A stretch of 64,000 nucleotides of DNA from JAMHWF01 sp048500255 (lineage in GTDB: Bacteria; Pseudomonadota; Gammaproteobacteria; Burkholderiales; Burkholderiaceae_C). Of this stretch, positions 26,487 through 36,669 are shown one piece after another; the stretch's first letter is position 1; each line of letters starts with the position of its first letter. The notes beneath the pieces were generated by a model that searched no databases, was not told where the DNA came from, and was given only the letters and a program-made list of their open reading frames with translations. Location: assembly GCA_048500255.1 (NCBI GenBank), contig JASNYH010000005.1:1-64000 (forward strand). Reading direction: 5' to 3'. A program made the position numbers and the translations under genes.

Positions 26487-28223
26487 TCAGCCCGCCATCG
26501 CCTCGACCACCATCTGCAGCCGCTCGCGGCCGTTGAAGCTGTCGACGCACAGCCGGTAGGCGAGGCGGGCGCGCGCCGGCAGCGGCTCGCTGCGGCCGAA
26601 CCAGATGGCGTCGCGCAGCACGCCGGCGTGGCGCAGCGCGAGCTTGAGGTGGCGCTCGCCGACGAGGCGCTGCGACACGACCTCGACCTCGTCGCAGAAG
26701 ACGGGCGCCTCGAAGCCCTGACCCCAAACCTGGGCGTCGAGCGTCGTCACCGTCTCGACATTGAACCACTCGGCGCCGAGCGGCCCGTCGGTGCGCAGCG
26801 TGTGCGCCAGCGTGGCGGCGTCGAGCCATTCCGATGCCACCTGCCGCAGCGCGGCGGCGAAGCGCTCGAGCCCGCCTTCGTCGAGCGTGCAGCCCGCCGC
26901 CATCGCGTGGCCGCCGAAGCGCACGAGCACGCCCGGCTCGCGCTTGGCGACGAGGTCGAGCGCGTCGCGCAGATGAAAGCCCTCGATGCTGCGCCCAGAG
27001 CCCTTGAGCAGGCCGTCCTGGCCGCGCGCGAAGACGAAGGTCGGCCGGTGCAGCCGGTCCTTCAGGCGCGATGCGACGATGCCGACGACGCCCTCATGGA
27101 AGTCGCGGTCGTAGATCGCGAGCGCGGCCGGCGGCTCGGCCACGCCTCGCCCAGCCGCCTCGCGCGCGAGCAGCGCGTCGACCATCGCTTCGGCCTGCTC
27201 CTTCATGGTGGCCTCGACGTCGCGCCGCTCGCGGTTGATCGCGTCGAGGCGCTGCGCCAGCTCGGCGGCGCGCGTCGGGTCGTCGGCGAGCAGGCATTCG
27301 ATGCCCAGCGTCATGTCGGCCAGGCGCCCGGCGGCGTTCAGGCGCGGGCCGATCGCGAAGCCGAGGTCGAAGGCGCTGGCGCGCGACGCGTCGCGGCCTG
27401 CCGCCGCGAACAGCGCGGCGACGCCCGGCTGCATGCGGCCGGCGCGAATGCGCCTCAGGCCCTGCGCGACGAGGCGGCGGTTGTTGGCGTCGAGGCGCAC
27501 GACGTCGGCCACCGTGCCGAGCGCGACGAGGTCGAGCAGCGCGTCGAGCCGCGGCTGCGTGTCGGCGACGTATGCGCCGCGCGCGCGCAGCTCGCTGCGC
27601 AGCGCGAGCAGCACGTAGAACATGACGCCGACGCCGGCCAGACTCTTGCTCGCGAAGTCGTCGCCCGGCTGGTTGGGGTCGACGATCACCGTCGCGTCGG
27701 GCAGCGCGACGCGGCCGTCGACGAGCGCAGGCAGGTGGTGGTCGGTGACGAGCACGTCGACGCCGCGCGCGCGCGCCGCGGCGACGCCGTCGAGGCTGGC
27801 GATGCCGTTGTCGACCGTCACCAGCAGCTGCGGCTCGTGGCGCAGCGCCAGCTCGACGACGGCGGGGCTCAGGCCGTAGCCGTGCACCGTGCGGTCGGGC
27901 ACGACGTAGCGCAGGTCGGCCGGCGCGGCGCCGAGCAGGCGCAGGCCGCGCAGCGCGACGGCGCAGGCGGTGGCGCCGTCGCAGTCGTAGTCGGCGACGA
28001 CGACGATGCGCTCGCCTCGCCCGATGGCGTCGGCCAGCCGTCGCGCGGCGGCGTCGGTGCCGGCCAGCGTGGCCGGCGGCAGCAGCTGGGCGAGCGCGTC
28101 GTCGAGCTCGGCGGCCTCGCGCACGCCGCGCGCGGCCACCAGCCGCGCCAGCAGCGGGTGCACGCCGGCCTGCTCGAGCGCCCAGGCGCTGCGCGGCGGC
28201 GCGTCGCGCGTCGTGATCTTCAC
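26487..28223 (-). CDS. recJ: Single-strand-specific exonuclease RecJ
   Basis: 578 residues, standard for RecJ, the 5'-3' ssDNA exonuclease used in recombination and mismatch repair. DHH family motifs run in order: ADYDCDGATA near 75, VDNGIAS near 131, TDHHLP near 151, GTVADVVRLDANNR near 220 and GGHAMAAGCTL near 423. The GTG start is 9 bases after GGAGG and one base after the upstream stop, so translation is coupled to the rpfE-like gene, as in Xanthomonas. Confidence 0.92.
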   Translation of the reverse strand: MKITTRDAPPRSAWALEQAGVHPLLARLVAARGVREAAELDDALAQLLPPATLAGTDAAARRLADAIGRGERIVVVADYDCDGATACAVALRGLRLLGAAPADLRYVVPDRTVHGYGLSPAVVELALRHEPQLLVTVDNGIASLDGVAAARARGVDVLVTDHHLPALVDGRVALPDATVIVDPNQPGDDFASKSLAGVGVMFYVLLALRSELRARGAYVADTQPRLDALLDLVALGTVADVVRLDANNRRLVAQGLRRIRAGRMQPGVAALFAAAGRDASRASAFDLGFAIGPRLNAAGRLADMTLGIECLLADDPTRAAELAQRLDAINRERRDVEATMKEQAEAMVDALLAREAAGRGVAEPPAALAIYDRDFHEGVVGIVASRLKDRLHRPTFVFARGQDGLLKGSGRSIEGFHLRDALDLVAKREPGVLVRFGGHAMAAGCTLDEGGLERFAAALRQVASEWLDAATLAHTLRTDGPLGAEWFNVETVTTLDAQVWGQGFEAPVFCDEVEVVSQRLVGERHLKLALRHAGVLRDAIWFGRSEPLPARARLAYRLCVDSFNGRERLQMVVEAMAG

Positions 28224-28224
28224 G

Positions 28225-29172
28225 TCACAAGTCCTCCAGCAAGGCGAGCGCCGCGCCGGCGCGCGGGCGGCGCGCGAGCCGCATCCACCACGACGCGCGC
28301 GTCGGCGCGAGGCGCAGCGCCGCGCGCTCGCCGCACAGCGTGAGCTCGAAGGCGCCGTCGCCGTCGCCGGCGTCGACGCGCGCGCGCGCCTCGGCGATCG
28401 GGCCTGCGTCGAGCGCGGCCCAGGCGTCGCGCCACGCTGCCCAGTCCTCGGCCAGCGCCGGCGCGCGCAGGCGCTCGTCGACCCGCAGCGCGGCCGGCTG
28501 CGCGACGGCCTGGCGTGCGCCGCAGCCGCTGAGCCACAACGAATTGACGGCGAGCGCGCCGCGCGCCTCGCGCGCCGCATTGACGGGGTGCGCGTGCAGC
28601 AGCATCTGTGCCTCCATCTGCAGCCGGCGCGGCGCGCGCATGCGCGCGTCGTCGCGGCTCGCGACCCAGGCCTCGACGTCGCGGCCGATCACGCGGTCGA
28701 GCGACGCCGTCGGCAGCTCGGCGAGCGACTCGTGCGCCGCGTACCAGCGCAGCGGCGCGCCCCAGGCGAGCAGCCAGCCGGCGTGTTCGAACGTCTCGTG
28801 CAGCGCGTCGCACAGCGCGCGCGACTCGGCCTCGTCGAGTGCGAGCGCCTGCGGATCGACGACGCGCACGCCGTCGGCGCCGGCCGCCCAGTGCGTCGGC
28901 GTGAGGAGACCCCAGGCGAGGTCGCCGGGGTCGAGGCCGTCGCCGGCGGCGGCGAGCGCGGCCCACGGCAGCTCGCCGTCGGCGCCGGCCAGGCCGATGG
29001 CGCGCGCGAGCGCGCGCTCGTGCGGCGGCGTCAGCGTGTGGGCCTCGGCCCGGTCGGCGTCGACGACGGCCAGGCGTGCGAGCAGCGCATCGAGCTGCGG
29101 CAGCGCGAGTCTGCGCAGCGCCTGCCGTCCGCCGTCGGACAGCACCGACGCGAACGGGATCAGCAGGTGCAT
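28225..29172 (-). CDS. RpfE-like conserved protein
   Basis: 315 residues, Ala-rich. Homologues next to recJ are annotated RpfE-type or phosphoglycerate-mutase-like, and gene order supports that. Conserved-looking stretches are LIPFASVLSDGGRQAL at the start, the WGLLTPTHW segment near 90 and SLWLSGCG near 207. I see no catalytic motif of a true phosphoglycerate mutase, so no function is assigned. It is expressed with recJ. Confidence 0.7.
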   Translation of the reverse strand: MHLLIPFASVLSDGGRQALRRLALPQLDALLARLAVVDADRAEAHTLTPPHERALARAIGLAGADGELPWAALAAAGDGLDPGDLAWGLLTPTHWAAGADGVRVVDPQALALDEAESRALCDALHETFEHAGWLLAWGAPLRWYAAHESLAELPTASLDRVIGRDVEAWVASRDDARMRAPRRLQMEAQMLLHAHPVNAAREARGALAVNSLWLSGCGARQAVAQPAALRVDERLRAPALAEDWAAWRDAWAALDAGPIAEARARVDAGDGDGAFELTLCGERAALRLAPTRASWWMRLARRPRAGAALALLEDL

Positions 29173-29210
29173 CGGCGCGATTATCGGGCTCGGGTAGCAT
29201 CGCGCCCACG

Positions 29211-30459
29211 ATGAACTGGCCCTACGAACTGCAAGTCGGCTGGCGCTACACGCGCGCAGGCCGTGCCGGGCGGCGCAACGGGTTCATCTCGTTCATCTCG
29301 GGCGTGTCGATGCTCGGCATCGCGCTCGGCGTGGCGGCGCTGATCATCGTGCTGTCGGTGATGAACGGCTTCCAGAAGGAGGTGCGCGATCGCATGCTGA
29401 GCGTGATCGCGCACGTCGAGGTCGTCGATCCGCGCGGCAATGCGCTGGCCGACTGGCGGGCGACGGCGAGCGAGGCGAGGCGCCATGCGCAGGTGGTCGG
29501 CGCGGCGCCCTTCGTCGCGGCGCAGGCGCTGGTGGCGCGCGGCGACGACATGCGCGGCGCCGTGATCCGCGGCATCGTGCCGGCCGACGAGGCGACCGTC
29601 ACCGACCTCGCGGCGCGGCTGCGCGACACGACGCTGGCGCGCCTCGTGCCCGGCGAGTTCGGCATCGTGCTCGGCGGCGAGCTGGCGCGCTCGCTCGGCG
29701 TGCGCGAGGGCGACAAGGTGACGATCGTCGCGCCGGGCGGGCAGGTCACGCCGGCGGGCGTCGTGCCGCGGTTGAAGCAGTTCACCGTCGTCGGCCGCTT
29801 CGACGCCGGGCACTACGAGTACGACAGCGGCCTCGCGCTGATCCACCTCGACGACGCGCAGCGCTTGTTCCGCGTCGAGGGCCCGACGGGCGTGCAGCTG
29901 CGCTTGGCCGACGTGCAGCAGGCGCGCCGCGTCGGCGACGAGCTGTCGATCGCGCTCGGGCCGGGCGTCGCGGTGCGCGACTGGACACGCACCAATCGCA
30001 ACTGGTTCGATGCCGTGCAGATCGAGAAGCGGCTGATGTTCATCATCCTCACGCTGATCGTCGCTGTGGCGGCGTTCAACCTGGTGTCGACGCTGGTGAT
30101 GACGGTGACCGACAAGCAGGCCGACATCGCCATCCTGCGCACGCTGGGCGCGAGCCCGCGCTCCGTGATGGGCATCTTCATCGTGCAGGGCGCCGCGGCC
30201 GGCGTGATCGGGACGGCGGCGGGTGTGGTGCTCGGGCTGCTGGTGGCGCTCAACATCGACGTCATCGTGCCGGCGATCGAGCGCGCGCTGTCGATCAGCT
30301 TCCTGCCCGGCAGCGTGTACCTGATCAGCCGCATGCCGAGCGATCCGCAGGCCACCGACATCGTGCCGATCGCGCTCATTTCGCTCCTGCTCGCCTTTCT
30401 GGCGACGCTCTATCCGAGCTGGCGCGCCAGCCGCGTGCAGCCGGCCGAGGCGTTGCGCT

Positions 30460-30467
<8 letters not shown>
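29211..30467 (+). CDS. lolC: Lipoprotein-releasing ABC transporter, permease LolC/E
   Basis: 418 residues, four membrane helices: one near 22-48 and three in the last 150 residues, with a large periplasmic domain between. It extracts outer-membrane lipoproteins from the inner membrane for LolA. The N-terminal GFISFISGVSMLGIALGVAAL and the DKQADIAILRTLGASPRSVM segment are LolC/E hallmarks. Only one permease gene is present with one LolD, so it may work as a homodimer (LolF-like); the C versus E name is not firm. It overlaps lolD by 8 bases. Confidence 0.9.
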
Positions 30468-31149
<682 letters not shown>

Positions 31150-31248
31150 CGCCGTGCCGACTGGCATGCCAGTCCGCCGTGGGGGCGATGCCGGCGCGGC
31201 GCGGGTCGGCCACTATCATCCGGGCTCCCCCACACTGCGGAGCACGCC

Positions 31249-31941
31249 ATGCGTACCCTGACATCCCTGCTCGCGACGACGGCGGCGGTGGCCGCGGTCC
31301 TTGCCGGTTGCGCGGCACCTCACTCGCATGACCATCCGCGCGGCGGGCCTGGCGCGGGCGCCGGCCCCTACGGCGGCGGCCCCTACGGCGGTGGGCCGGG
31401 CATGGGTGGCGGACCCGGCATGGGCGGCGGCGGGCCGGGAATGATGGGCGGCGGCGGGCCGGGAATGATGGGCGGCCCGATGGGTGGCCACCACGGCGCA
31501 GGCGCCGTCGCCGAGCTCAAGCCGACGACGGGCAACACGGCGGCGGGCACGGTGCGCTTCGCGCAGCACGGCGACGTCGTGATGGTGACGGGGCGCATCA
31601 GCGGCCTCAAGCCGAACCAGGAGCACGGCTTCCATGTGCACGAAAAGGGCGACTGCTCGAGCGGCGACGGCATGAGCGCCGGCGGCCACTTCAACCCGAC
31701 GGGCAAGCAGCACGGTCCGCAGGACGGCGAGCGCCACGTCGGCGACATGCCGTCGCTCAAGGCCGACGCCGCCGGCAATGCCGTCTTCCGCTTCCACCTG
31801 CTCGGCGCGACGGTCGGCTCGGGCGCGACCGACATCGTCGGCCGCGGCCTGATCGTGCACGCCCAGCCCGACGACTACAAGACGCAGCCCACGGGCAACG
31901 CCGGCGCGCGCATCGCCTGCGCCGTGATCGCCCGGGGCTGA
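31249..31941 (+). CDS. sodC: Cu/Zn superoxide dismutase lipoprotein
   Basis: 230 residues. The lipobox VLAGC (near 20) marks a lipoprotein. A linker of about 50 Gly/Met/Pro residues follows, with repeats of GGPGM and HSHDH before it. The catalytic domain has all metal ligands: HVH in HGFHVHEKGD, GGHFNP, the HVGD group and HAQPDD, plus the two cysteines of the disulfide. It removes superoxide in the periplasm. The Met/His-rich linker is longer than in E. coli SodC and could bind copper. Confidence 0.88.
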   Translation: MRTLTSLLATTAAVAAVLAGCAAPHSHDHPRGGPGAGAGPYGGGPYGGGPGMGGGPGMGGGGPGMMGGGGPGMMGGPMGGHHGAGAVAELKPTTGNTAAGTVRFAQHGDVVMVTGRISGLKPNQEHGFHVHEKGDCSSGDGMSAGGHFNPTGKQHGPQDGERHVGDMPSLKADAAGNAVFRFHLLGATVGSGATDIVGRGLIVHAQPDDYKTQPTGNAGARIACAVIARG

Positions 31942-31959
31942 CGGGGCGCCGACGCGCCG

Positions 31960-32784
31960 ATGTGGATCGATACCCACTGCCACCTCGACGCGCCCGAGTT
32001 CGACGCCGACCGTGACGCCGTCGTCGCGCGTGCCCGCGCGGCCGGCGTGACGCGCCTCGTGCTGCCGGCCGTCGAGGCGGCGGCCTTCGAGACGGTGCGC
32101 ACGCTCGCCGAGCGCCACGACGGCGCCTATGCGCTGGGCATCCATCCGCTGTATGTCGATCGCGCCGCCGACGCCGACCTGGCGCGGCTGCGCGACGCGC
32201 TGGCGGCGTGCCGCGGCGATCGGCGCCTGGTCGCCGTCGGCGAGATCGGACTCGACCACTTCGTCGCCGGTACCGACCGCGCGCGCCAGCAGTACTGGTG
32301 GGTCGAGCAGCTCAAGCTCGCGCGCGACTTCGCGCTGCCCGTGATCGTGCACGTGCGGCGCTCGGCCGATGCGCTGCTCGCCGCGCTGCGCCGCATCGAG
32401 GTGCCGGGCGGCATCGTCCACGCCTGGAACGGCAGCGAGCAGCAGGCGCGCATGTTCGGCGCGCTCGGCTTCAAGCTCGGCTTCGGCGGCGCGATGACGT
32501 TCGAGCGCGCGCTGCAGATCCGGCGGCTGGCCGCAGGCCTGCCCGACGATGCCTTCGTGCTCGAGACCGACGCGCCCGACATCCCGCCGCAGTGGCTCTA
32601 TCGCACGGCCGCGCAGCGGCGCGCCGGCGAGCGCGCGCGCAACGAGCCGGCCGAGCTGCCGCGCATCGCGGGCGTGCTGGCCGCGCTGCGCGGCTGGAGC
32701 CTCGAGCACACGGCGGGCGTCGCGGCCGCCAATGCGCGCGCCGCGCTGCCGCGGCTGGCGGCGCTCGGCGAGGCCGCCGCGTGA
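31960..32784 (+). CDS. tatD: TatD-family metal-dependent DNase
   Basis: 274 residues with the TatD metal-binding pattern: DTHCHLD at residue 4, GEIGLDHF near 92, HVRRS near 130, HAWNGS near 153 and ETDAPDIPP near 204. TatD is a 3'-5' DNA exonuclease that helps clear damaged DNA. First gene of an operon of four with overlapping ends up to 36024. Confidence 0.87.
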   Translation: MWIDTHCHLDAPEFDADRDAVVARARAAGVTRLVLPAVEAAAFETVRTLAERHDGAYALGIHPLYVDRAADADLARLRDALAACRGDRRLVAVGEIGLDHFVAGTDRARQQYWWVEQLKLARDFALPVIVHVRRSADALLAALRRIEVPGGIVHAWNGSEQQARMFGALGFKLGFGGAMTFERALQIRRLAAGLPDDAFVLETDAPDIPPQWLYRTAAQRRAGERARNEPAELPRIAGVLAALRGWSLEHTAGVAAANARAALPRLAALGEAAA

Positions 32785-33320
32785 CGGCGCGTCGCCGAGG
32801 CGCGGCGCCGGCGGCCGACGGCGTGCTCGTCGGCCTCGGCCCCGTCGTCGATCGCGCGACGCACCTCGTCGTGCTCGGCAGCTTTCCGGGCGAGGCGTCG
32901 CTGCGCGCCGCGCAGTACTACGCCCATCCGCGCAACCACTTCTGGCCGCTGGTCGGCGCGCTGATCGGCGTCGACCTCGTCGCGCTGCCCTACCGCGAGC
33001 GGCTGCGCGCGCTGCTCGGCCACGGACTCGGGCTGTGGGACGTCTACGCGAGCTGCCGGCGCGAGGGCAGCCTGGACAGCGCCATCGAGGACGCCTGCCC
33101 CAACGACCTGGCGAGCCTGCGACGGCGCGCGCCGGCGCTCGCCGCCGTCGCGCACAACGGCGGCGAGTCGGCGCGCTCGATGCGCGCCGTGGCGGCGGCG
33201 CTCGGCGTGCCGGTGTACCGGTTGCCTTCGACGAGTCCCGCCAACGCGAGCTGGTCGTTCGAGCGCAAGCTCGCCGCCTGGCGCGACGTGTTCGAGCGCG
33301 CCGGAGTGGCGCTCGCATGA
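32781..33320 (+). CDS. Uracil-DNA-glycosylase-fold DNA glycosylase (hypoxanthine type)
   Basis: 179 residues of the UDG superfamily, most like the hypoxanthine/deoxyinosine glycosylases: LGSFPGEASL near 32, YYAHPRNHFWPLVG near 45, a motif for base flipping, and LPSTSPAN near 150 as the final loop. It probably removes deaminated adenine. The GTG overlaps the tatD stop (GTGA). Start choice rests on this overlap. Confidence 0.83.
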   Translation: MTARRRGAAPAADGVLVGLGPVVDRATHLVVLGSFPGEASLRAAQYYAHPRNHFWPLVGALIGVDLVALPYRERLRALLGHGLGLWDVYASCRREGSLDSAIEDACPNDLASLRRRAPALAAVAHNGGESARSMRAVAAALGVPVYRLPSTSPANASWSFERKLAAWRDVFERAGVALA

Positions 33321-33341
33321 AGCCGGGCGACCGACGCAGCG

Positions 33342-33440
33342 TCGCGGGCCGAGCGCCGGGCCGCCCGAAGCCGGCCCGCGGCTTGCCGCGAGACGCGGCA
33401 AGCCGCGGGGGATCGGCCGCCGTACTCGGCGGGCGAGGGG
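33342..33440. repeat. GC-rich dispersed repeat, copy C, at a gene junction
   Basis: Contains GCGGGCCGAGCGCCGGGCCG, then a perfect 15-bp stem (33376-33390 with 33394-33408, loop AGA) and CCGCCGTACTCGGCGGGCG, which matches the 20.1-kb copy. It lies between the glycosylase stop and the start of the spermidine-synthase-like protein, and the frame through it stays open. Confidence 0.75.
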
Positions 33441-33445
33441 CCGTC

Positions 33446-34213
33446 ATGTTCGCGCCCGCCACCATTTCCGAGGCCGACGGTGTGCGCTACCTGCATCTCG
33501 GCACGCCGTGGGTGCAGGGCGCGATGCGGCTGCGCGATCCGCGCGTGATCGAGCTCGAATACGTGCGCCGCATGATGGCGTGGATGTTGCTGCGCACGAG
33601 CGACGAGGTGGCGCGCGGCCACGCCGTGCAGCTCGGGCTGGGCGCCGGTGCGATCACGCGGTTCACGCGCCGCGTGCTGCAGATGCGCACGACGGCCGTC
33701 GAGCTCAATCCCACCGTCATCGACGCCTGCCGGCTGTGGTTTCGCCTGCCGACCGACGACGCGCGGCTGCAGGTGGTGCAGGGCGATGCCGCCGCCTGGG
33801 TCGCCGACGCGGCGCACGCGGCGAGCGCCGACGCGCTCTGCGTCGACCTCTACGACCACGAGGCGGCGGCGCCCGTGCTCGACGACGACGCCTTCTACGC
33901 CGGTTGCCGCCGCGTGCTGGCGCCGGGCGGCGTGCTGGCCGTCAACCTGTTCGGCCGCGACGCCAGCTTCGAGCGCAGCGCACGCCGCATCGCGGCAGCG
34001 TTCGGCGATCGCGACGACGCGCCGCGCGTCTGGACGATGCAGCCGACAGCCGAGGGCAACACGATCGTGCTGGCGGCGCGCGATGCCGTGCTGCCCGACC
34101 ACGACGAGCTGGCGTTGCGCGCACAATGCATCGAGGAACGCTACGGCTTGCCGGCACGCAAGTGGCTGCGCATGATCCGACCGCTGCCTCCACCCAGGAC
34201 CTCCGCCGCATGA
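33446..34213 (+). CDS. Spermidine-synthase-like methyltransferase-fold protein
   Basis: 255 residues. The Rossmann fold of spermidine synthases and related methyltransferases is seen in QLGLGAGAITRF near 62, AVELNPTVIDAC near 84 and DALCVDLYDHEA near 129. It is shorter than SpeE and I see no aminopropyltransferase active-site tyrosine motif, so function is open. The ATG at 33446 follows GAGGGG. An ATG at 33317 overlapping the glycosylase stop is in the same frame and would add 43 residues coded by the dispersed repeat. It overlaps the next gene by four bases. Confidence 0.75.
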   Translation: MFAPATISEADGVRYLHLGTPWVQGAMRLRDPRVIELEYVRRMMAWMLLRTSDEVARGHAVQLGLGAGAITRFTRRVLQMRTTAVELNPTVIDACRLWFRLPTDDARLQVVQGDAAAWVADAAHAASADALCVDLYDHEAAAPVLDDDAFYAGCRRVLAPGGVLAVNLFGRDASFERSARRIAAAFGDRDDAPRVWTMQPTAEGNTIVLAARDAVLPDHDELALRAQCIEERYGLPARKWLRMIRPLPPPRTSAA

Positions 34214-36024
34214 AGATCGCCTCCACGCCGATCGCGCCGCCCAAGCCGGCAGTCGGGGCCTACCAGGGCCGCCTCGAATGGCAGCACCTGCTGCAGTGGC
34301 TGCGCGAGGACGGCGTCGTCGCGCCGGCGGACGCCGAGCGCACGCGCCAGCGCTTCGGCGCGGGCAGCAGTGCGCAGCACCCGCTGGTGCGCCTGGGCGG
34401 CGCCGGCCTCGTCAATGCGAAGACGGGCCGCGTGCTCGACACCGAGGCCCTGACGGAGTGGCTCGCCGGCCGCGCCGGCCTGCCCTACCTGCGCATCGAT
34501 CCGCTGAAGGTCGACGTCGGCCGCGTCGCCGACGTGATGTCGATCAACTATGCCGAGGCGCGGCGTGCGCTGCCGGTGCAGGTCGGCGCGAGCGCGATCA
34601 CGATCGCCACCTGCGAGCCTTACGACACGGCGTGGCTGGCCGAGATCGCGTCGCACGCCAAGCGCAGCGTCAAGCTCGTCGTCGCCAGCCCGCTCGAGCT
34701 GCAGCGCTACACGACGGAGTTCTACACGCTGGCCAAGTCGGTGCGCGCCGCTCAGAAGAGCGGCGAGGCGGCGGCCGGGCCGAGCTTCGAGCAGCTCGTC
34801 GAGCTGGGCAAGAGCAACCGCCAGCTCGACGCCAACGACCAGGGCGTGGTGCAGGTCGTCGACTGGCTGTGGCAGTACGCCTTCGACCAGCGCGCCAGCG
34901 ACATCCACCTCGAGCCGCGGCGCGACATGGGCGCGATCCGCTTTCGCATCGACGGCGTGCTGCACACCGTCTACCAGCTTCCGATGGGCGTCGTCAACGC
35001 GATGACCGCGCGCATCAAGCTGCTCGGCCGCATGGACGTCGTCGAGCGCCGCCGGCCGCAGGACGGGCGCATCAAGACGCGCGCGCCCGGCGGCGGCGCC
35101 GCGCAGGGCGACGAGGTCGAGATGCGGCTGTCGACGCTGCCCACCGCCTTCGGCGAGAAGCTGGTGATGCGCATCTTCGACCCCGACACGACGGTCAAGA
35201 ACCTCGACGCGCTCGGCTTCTCGGCGCACGATGCCGAGCGCTGGGAGGCGCTCGTCGCGCGGCCCCACGGCATCGTGCTCGTCACCGGGCCCACCGGCTC
35301 GGGCAAGACGACGACGCTCTACTCGACGTTGAAGCGCCTGGCGACCGACGAAGTCAACGTCTGCACGATCGAGGACCCGATCGAGATGATCGAGCCGGCG
35401 TTCAACCAGACGCAGGTGCAGCCGGCGCTCGACCTCGGCTTCGCCGAGGGCGTGCGTGCCCTGATGCGCCAGGATCCCGACATCATCATGGTCGGCGAGG
35501 TCCGCGACCTCGAGACGGCCGAGATGGCGATCCAGTCGGCGCTCACCGGCCACCTCGTGTTCAGCACGCTGCACACCAACGACGCCGCGTCGGCGATCAC
35601 GCGGCTGGCCGATCTCGGCGTGCCGCCGTACCTGATCGGCGCCACCGTCGCCGGCGTGCTCGCGCAGCGGCTGGTGCGCACGCTGTGCCCGGCGTGCAAG
35701 CAGCCGGACGCGACGACGACGCGCGAGACGCTGGCCGAGGTCGTCAAGCCGTGGCGGCTGTCGGGCGGCTTCACGCCCTACAAGGCAGTCGGCTGCCTCG
35801 AGTGCCGCATGACGGGCTATCGCGGGCGCTCGGGCCTGTACGAGCTGCTGCTCGTCGACGAGGCGGCGCAGGCGGCGGTGCACCCGGTGGCCGACGCGGC
35901 GAAGCTGCGCCAGATCGCCGCCAAGAGCGGCATGCGTCCGCTGCGCCTGGCCGGCGCGATGAAGGTCGCCGAAGGCACGACGACGCTGGAAGAGGTGCTG
36001 CGCAGCACGCCGGCGTGGCAGTAG
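34210..36024 (+). CDS. GspE/PilB-family secretion or pilus ATPase
   Basis: 604 residues. An N-terminal MshE/GspE-like domain (about 20-190) precedes the T2SSE ATPase: Walker A GPTGSGKTTTLYSTL near 358, the Asp box and LMRQDPDIIMVGEVRD near 418, the His box LVFSTLHTNDAASA near 450. Zinc cysteines are CPAC and CLEC near 495-535. It powers assembly of a type II secretion or type IV pilus fibre. No other pilin or secretin gene lies here, so the partner machinery is elsewhere. Last gene of the tatD operon. Confidence 0.87.
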   Translation: MKIASTPIAPPKPAVGAYQGRLEWQHLLQWLREDGVVAPADAERTRQRFGAGSSAQHPLVRLGGAGLVNAKTGRVLDTEALTEWLAGRAGLPYLRIDPLKVDVGRVADVMSINYAEARRALPVQVGASAITIATCEPYDTAWLAEIASHAKRSVKLVVASPLELQRYTTEFYTLAKSVRAAQKSGEAAAGPSFEQLVELGKSNRQLDANDQGVVQVVDWLWQYAFDQRASDIHLEPRRDMGAIRFRIDGVLHTVYQLPMGVVNAMTARIKLLGRMDVVERRRPQDGRIKTRAPGGGAAQGDEVEMRLSTLPTAFGEKLVMRIFDPDTTVKNLDALGFSAHDAERWEALVARPHGIVLVTGPTGSGKTTTLYSTLKRLATDEVNVCTIEDPIEMIEPAFNQTQVQPALDLGFAEGVRALMRQDPDIIMVGEVRDLETAEMAIQSALTGHLVFSTLHTNDAASAITRLADLGVPPYLIGATVAGVLAQRLVRTLCPACKQPDATTTRETLAEVVKPWRLSGGFTPYKAVGCLECRMTGYRGRSGLYELLLVDEAAQAAVHPVADAAKLRQIAAKSGMRPLRLAGAMKVAEGTTTLEEVLRSTPAWQ

Positions 36025-36109
36025 CGCGCGGTCCGTCGCATCGCTAGCGCGCGGCGCACGCGCCGTCAATGACGGGGTTCGTTGCATCGCAGTTTGCGCC
36101 CGAGATCAA

Positions 36110-36172
36110 GGTTTGCCCTAGGTCGCGGGCGCCAAGCGGGGCTGCCGCGCTCTATAGAATCGCGGGCAAACC
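36110..36172. promoter_or_regulatory. 9-bp inverted repeat upstream of tctB
   Basis: GGTTTGCCC (36110-36118) and GGGCAAACC (36164-36172) are perfect inverted repeats 45 bp apart, with a -10-like TATAGA (36153-36158) between them. They may bind a regulator of the TctB-TctA pair or form a leader hairpin. No good -35 box is seen. Confidence 0.35.
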
Positions 36173-36191
36173 AGTTTTCCGGAGCGGGCGG

Positions 36192-36656
36192 ATGAGAATC
36201 AAGAGTCAACGCGACTTCTGGGCGGGGGTCATGTTCCTCGTCGTGGGAGTCGGCTTCGCGTGGGGGTCGACTTCGTACAGCTTCGGCTCGTCGGCGCGGC
36301 CCGGGCCCGGCTACTTCCCGTTCGGACTGGGCATCATCCTCGCGATCCTCGGTGCGATCGAACTGTTCAAGGCGCTGGCCATCGAGAGCGAAGGCGGCGA
36401 TCCGATCGGCGGCATCGCCTGGCGGCCGCTGCTCATCATCATCGCGTCGATCGTCGTGTTCGGCGTCGCATTGCCGCGGCTGGGCATGGTGATCACGCTG
36501 CCGCTGCTCGTCATCATCGCGGCGCTGGCCGGCGACGAGTTCAAGTGGACAGAGGCCATCATCAACAGCATCGTGCTGACCGTGGCGAGCTGGGTCATCT
36601 TCATCTGGGGGCTGGGGCTGATCATTCCGCTGTGGCCGACCTTCCTCAAGACCTGA
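36192..36656 (+). CDS. tctB: Tripartite tricarboxylate transporter, small subunit TctB
   Basis: 154 residues, four membrane segments, the small membrane subunit of a TTT carrier. RPGPGYFPFGLG near 38 is the usual TctB signature. The ATG follows GGAGCGGGCG. It pairs with tctA 13 bp later. No TctC receptor gene adjoins, so a Bug receptor encoded elsewhere must serve it. Confidence 0.88.
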   Translation: MRIKSQRDFWAGVMFLVVGVGFAWGSTSYSFGSSARPGPGYFPFGLGIILAILGAIELFKALAIESEGGDPIGGIAWRPLLIIIASIVVFGVALPRLGMVITLPLLVIIAALAGDEFKWTEAIINSIVLTVASWVIFIWGLGLIIPLWPTFLKT

Positions 36657-36669
36657 ATCGCGAGCGCAC

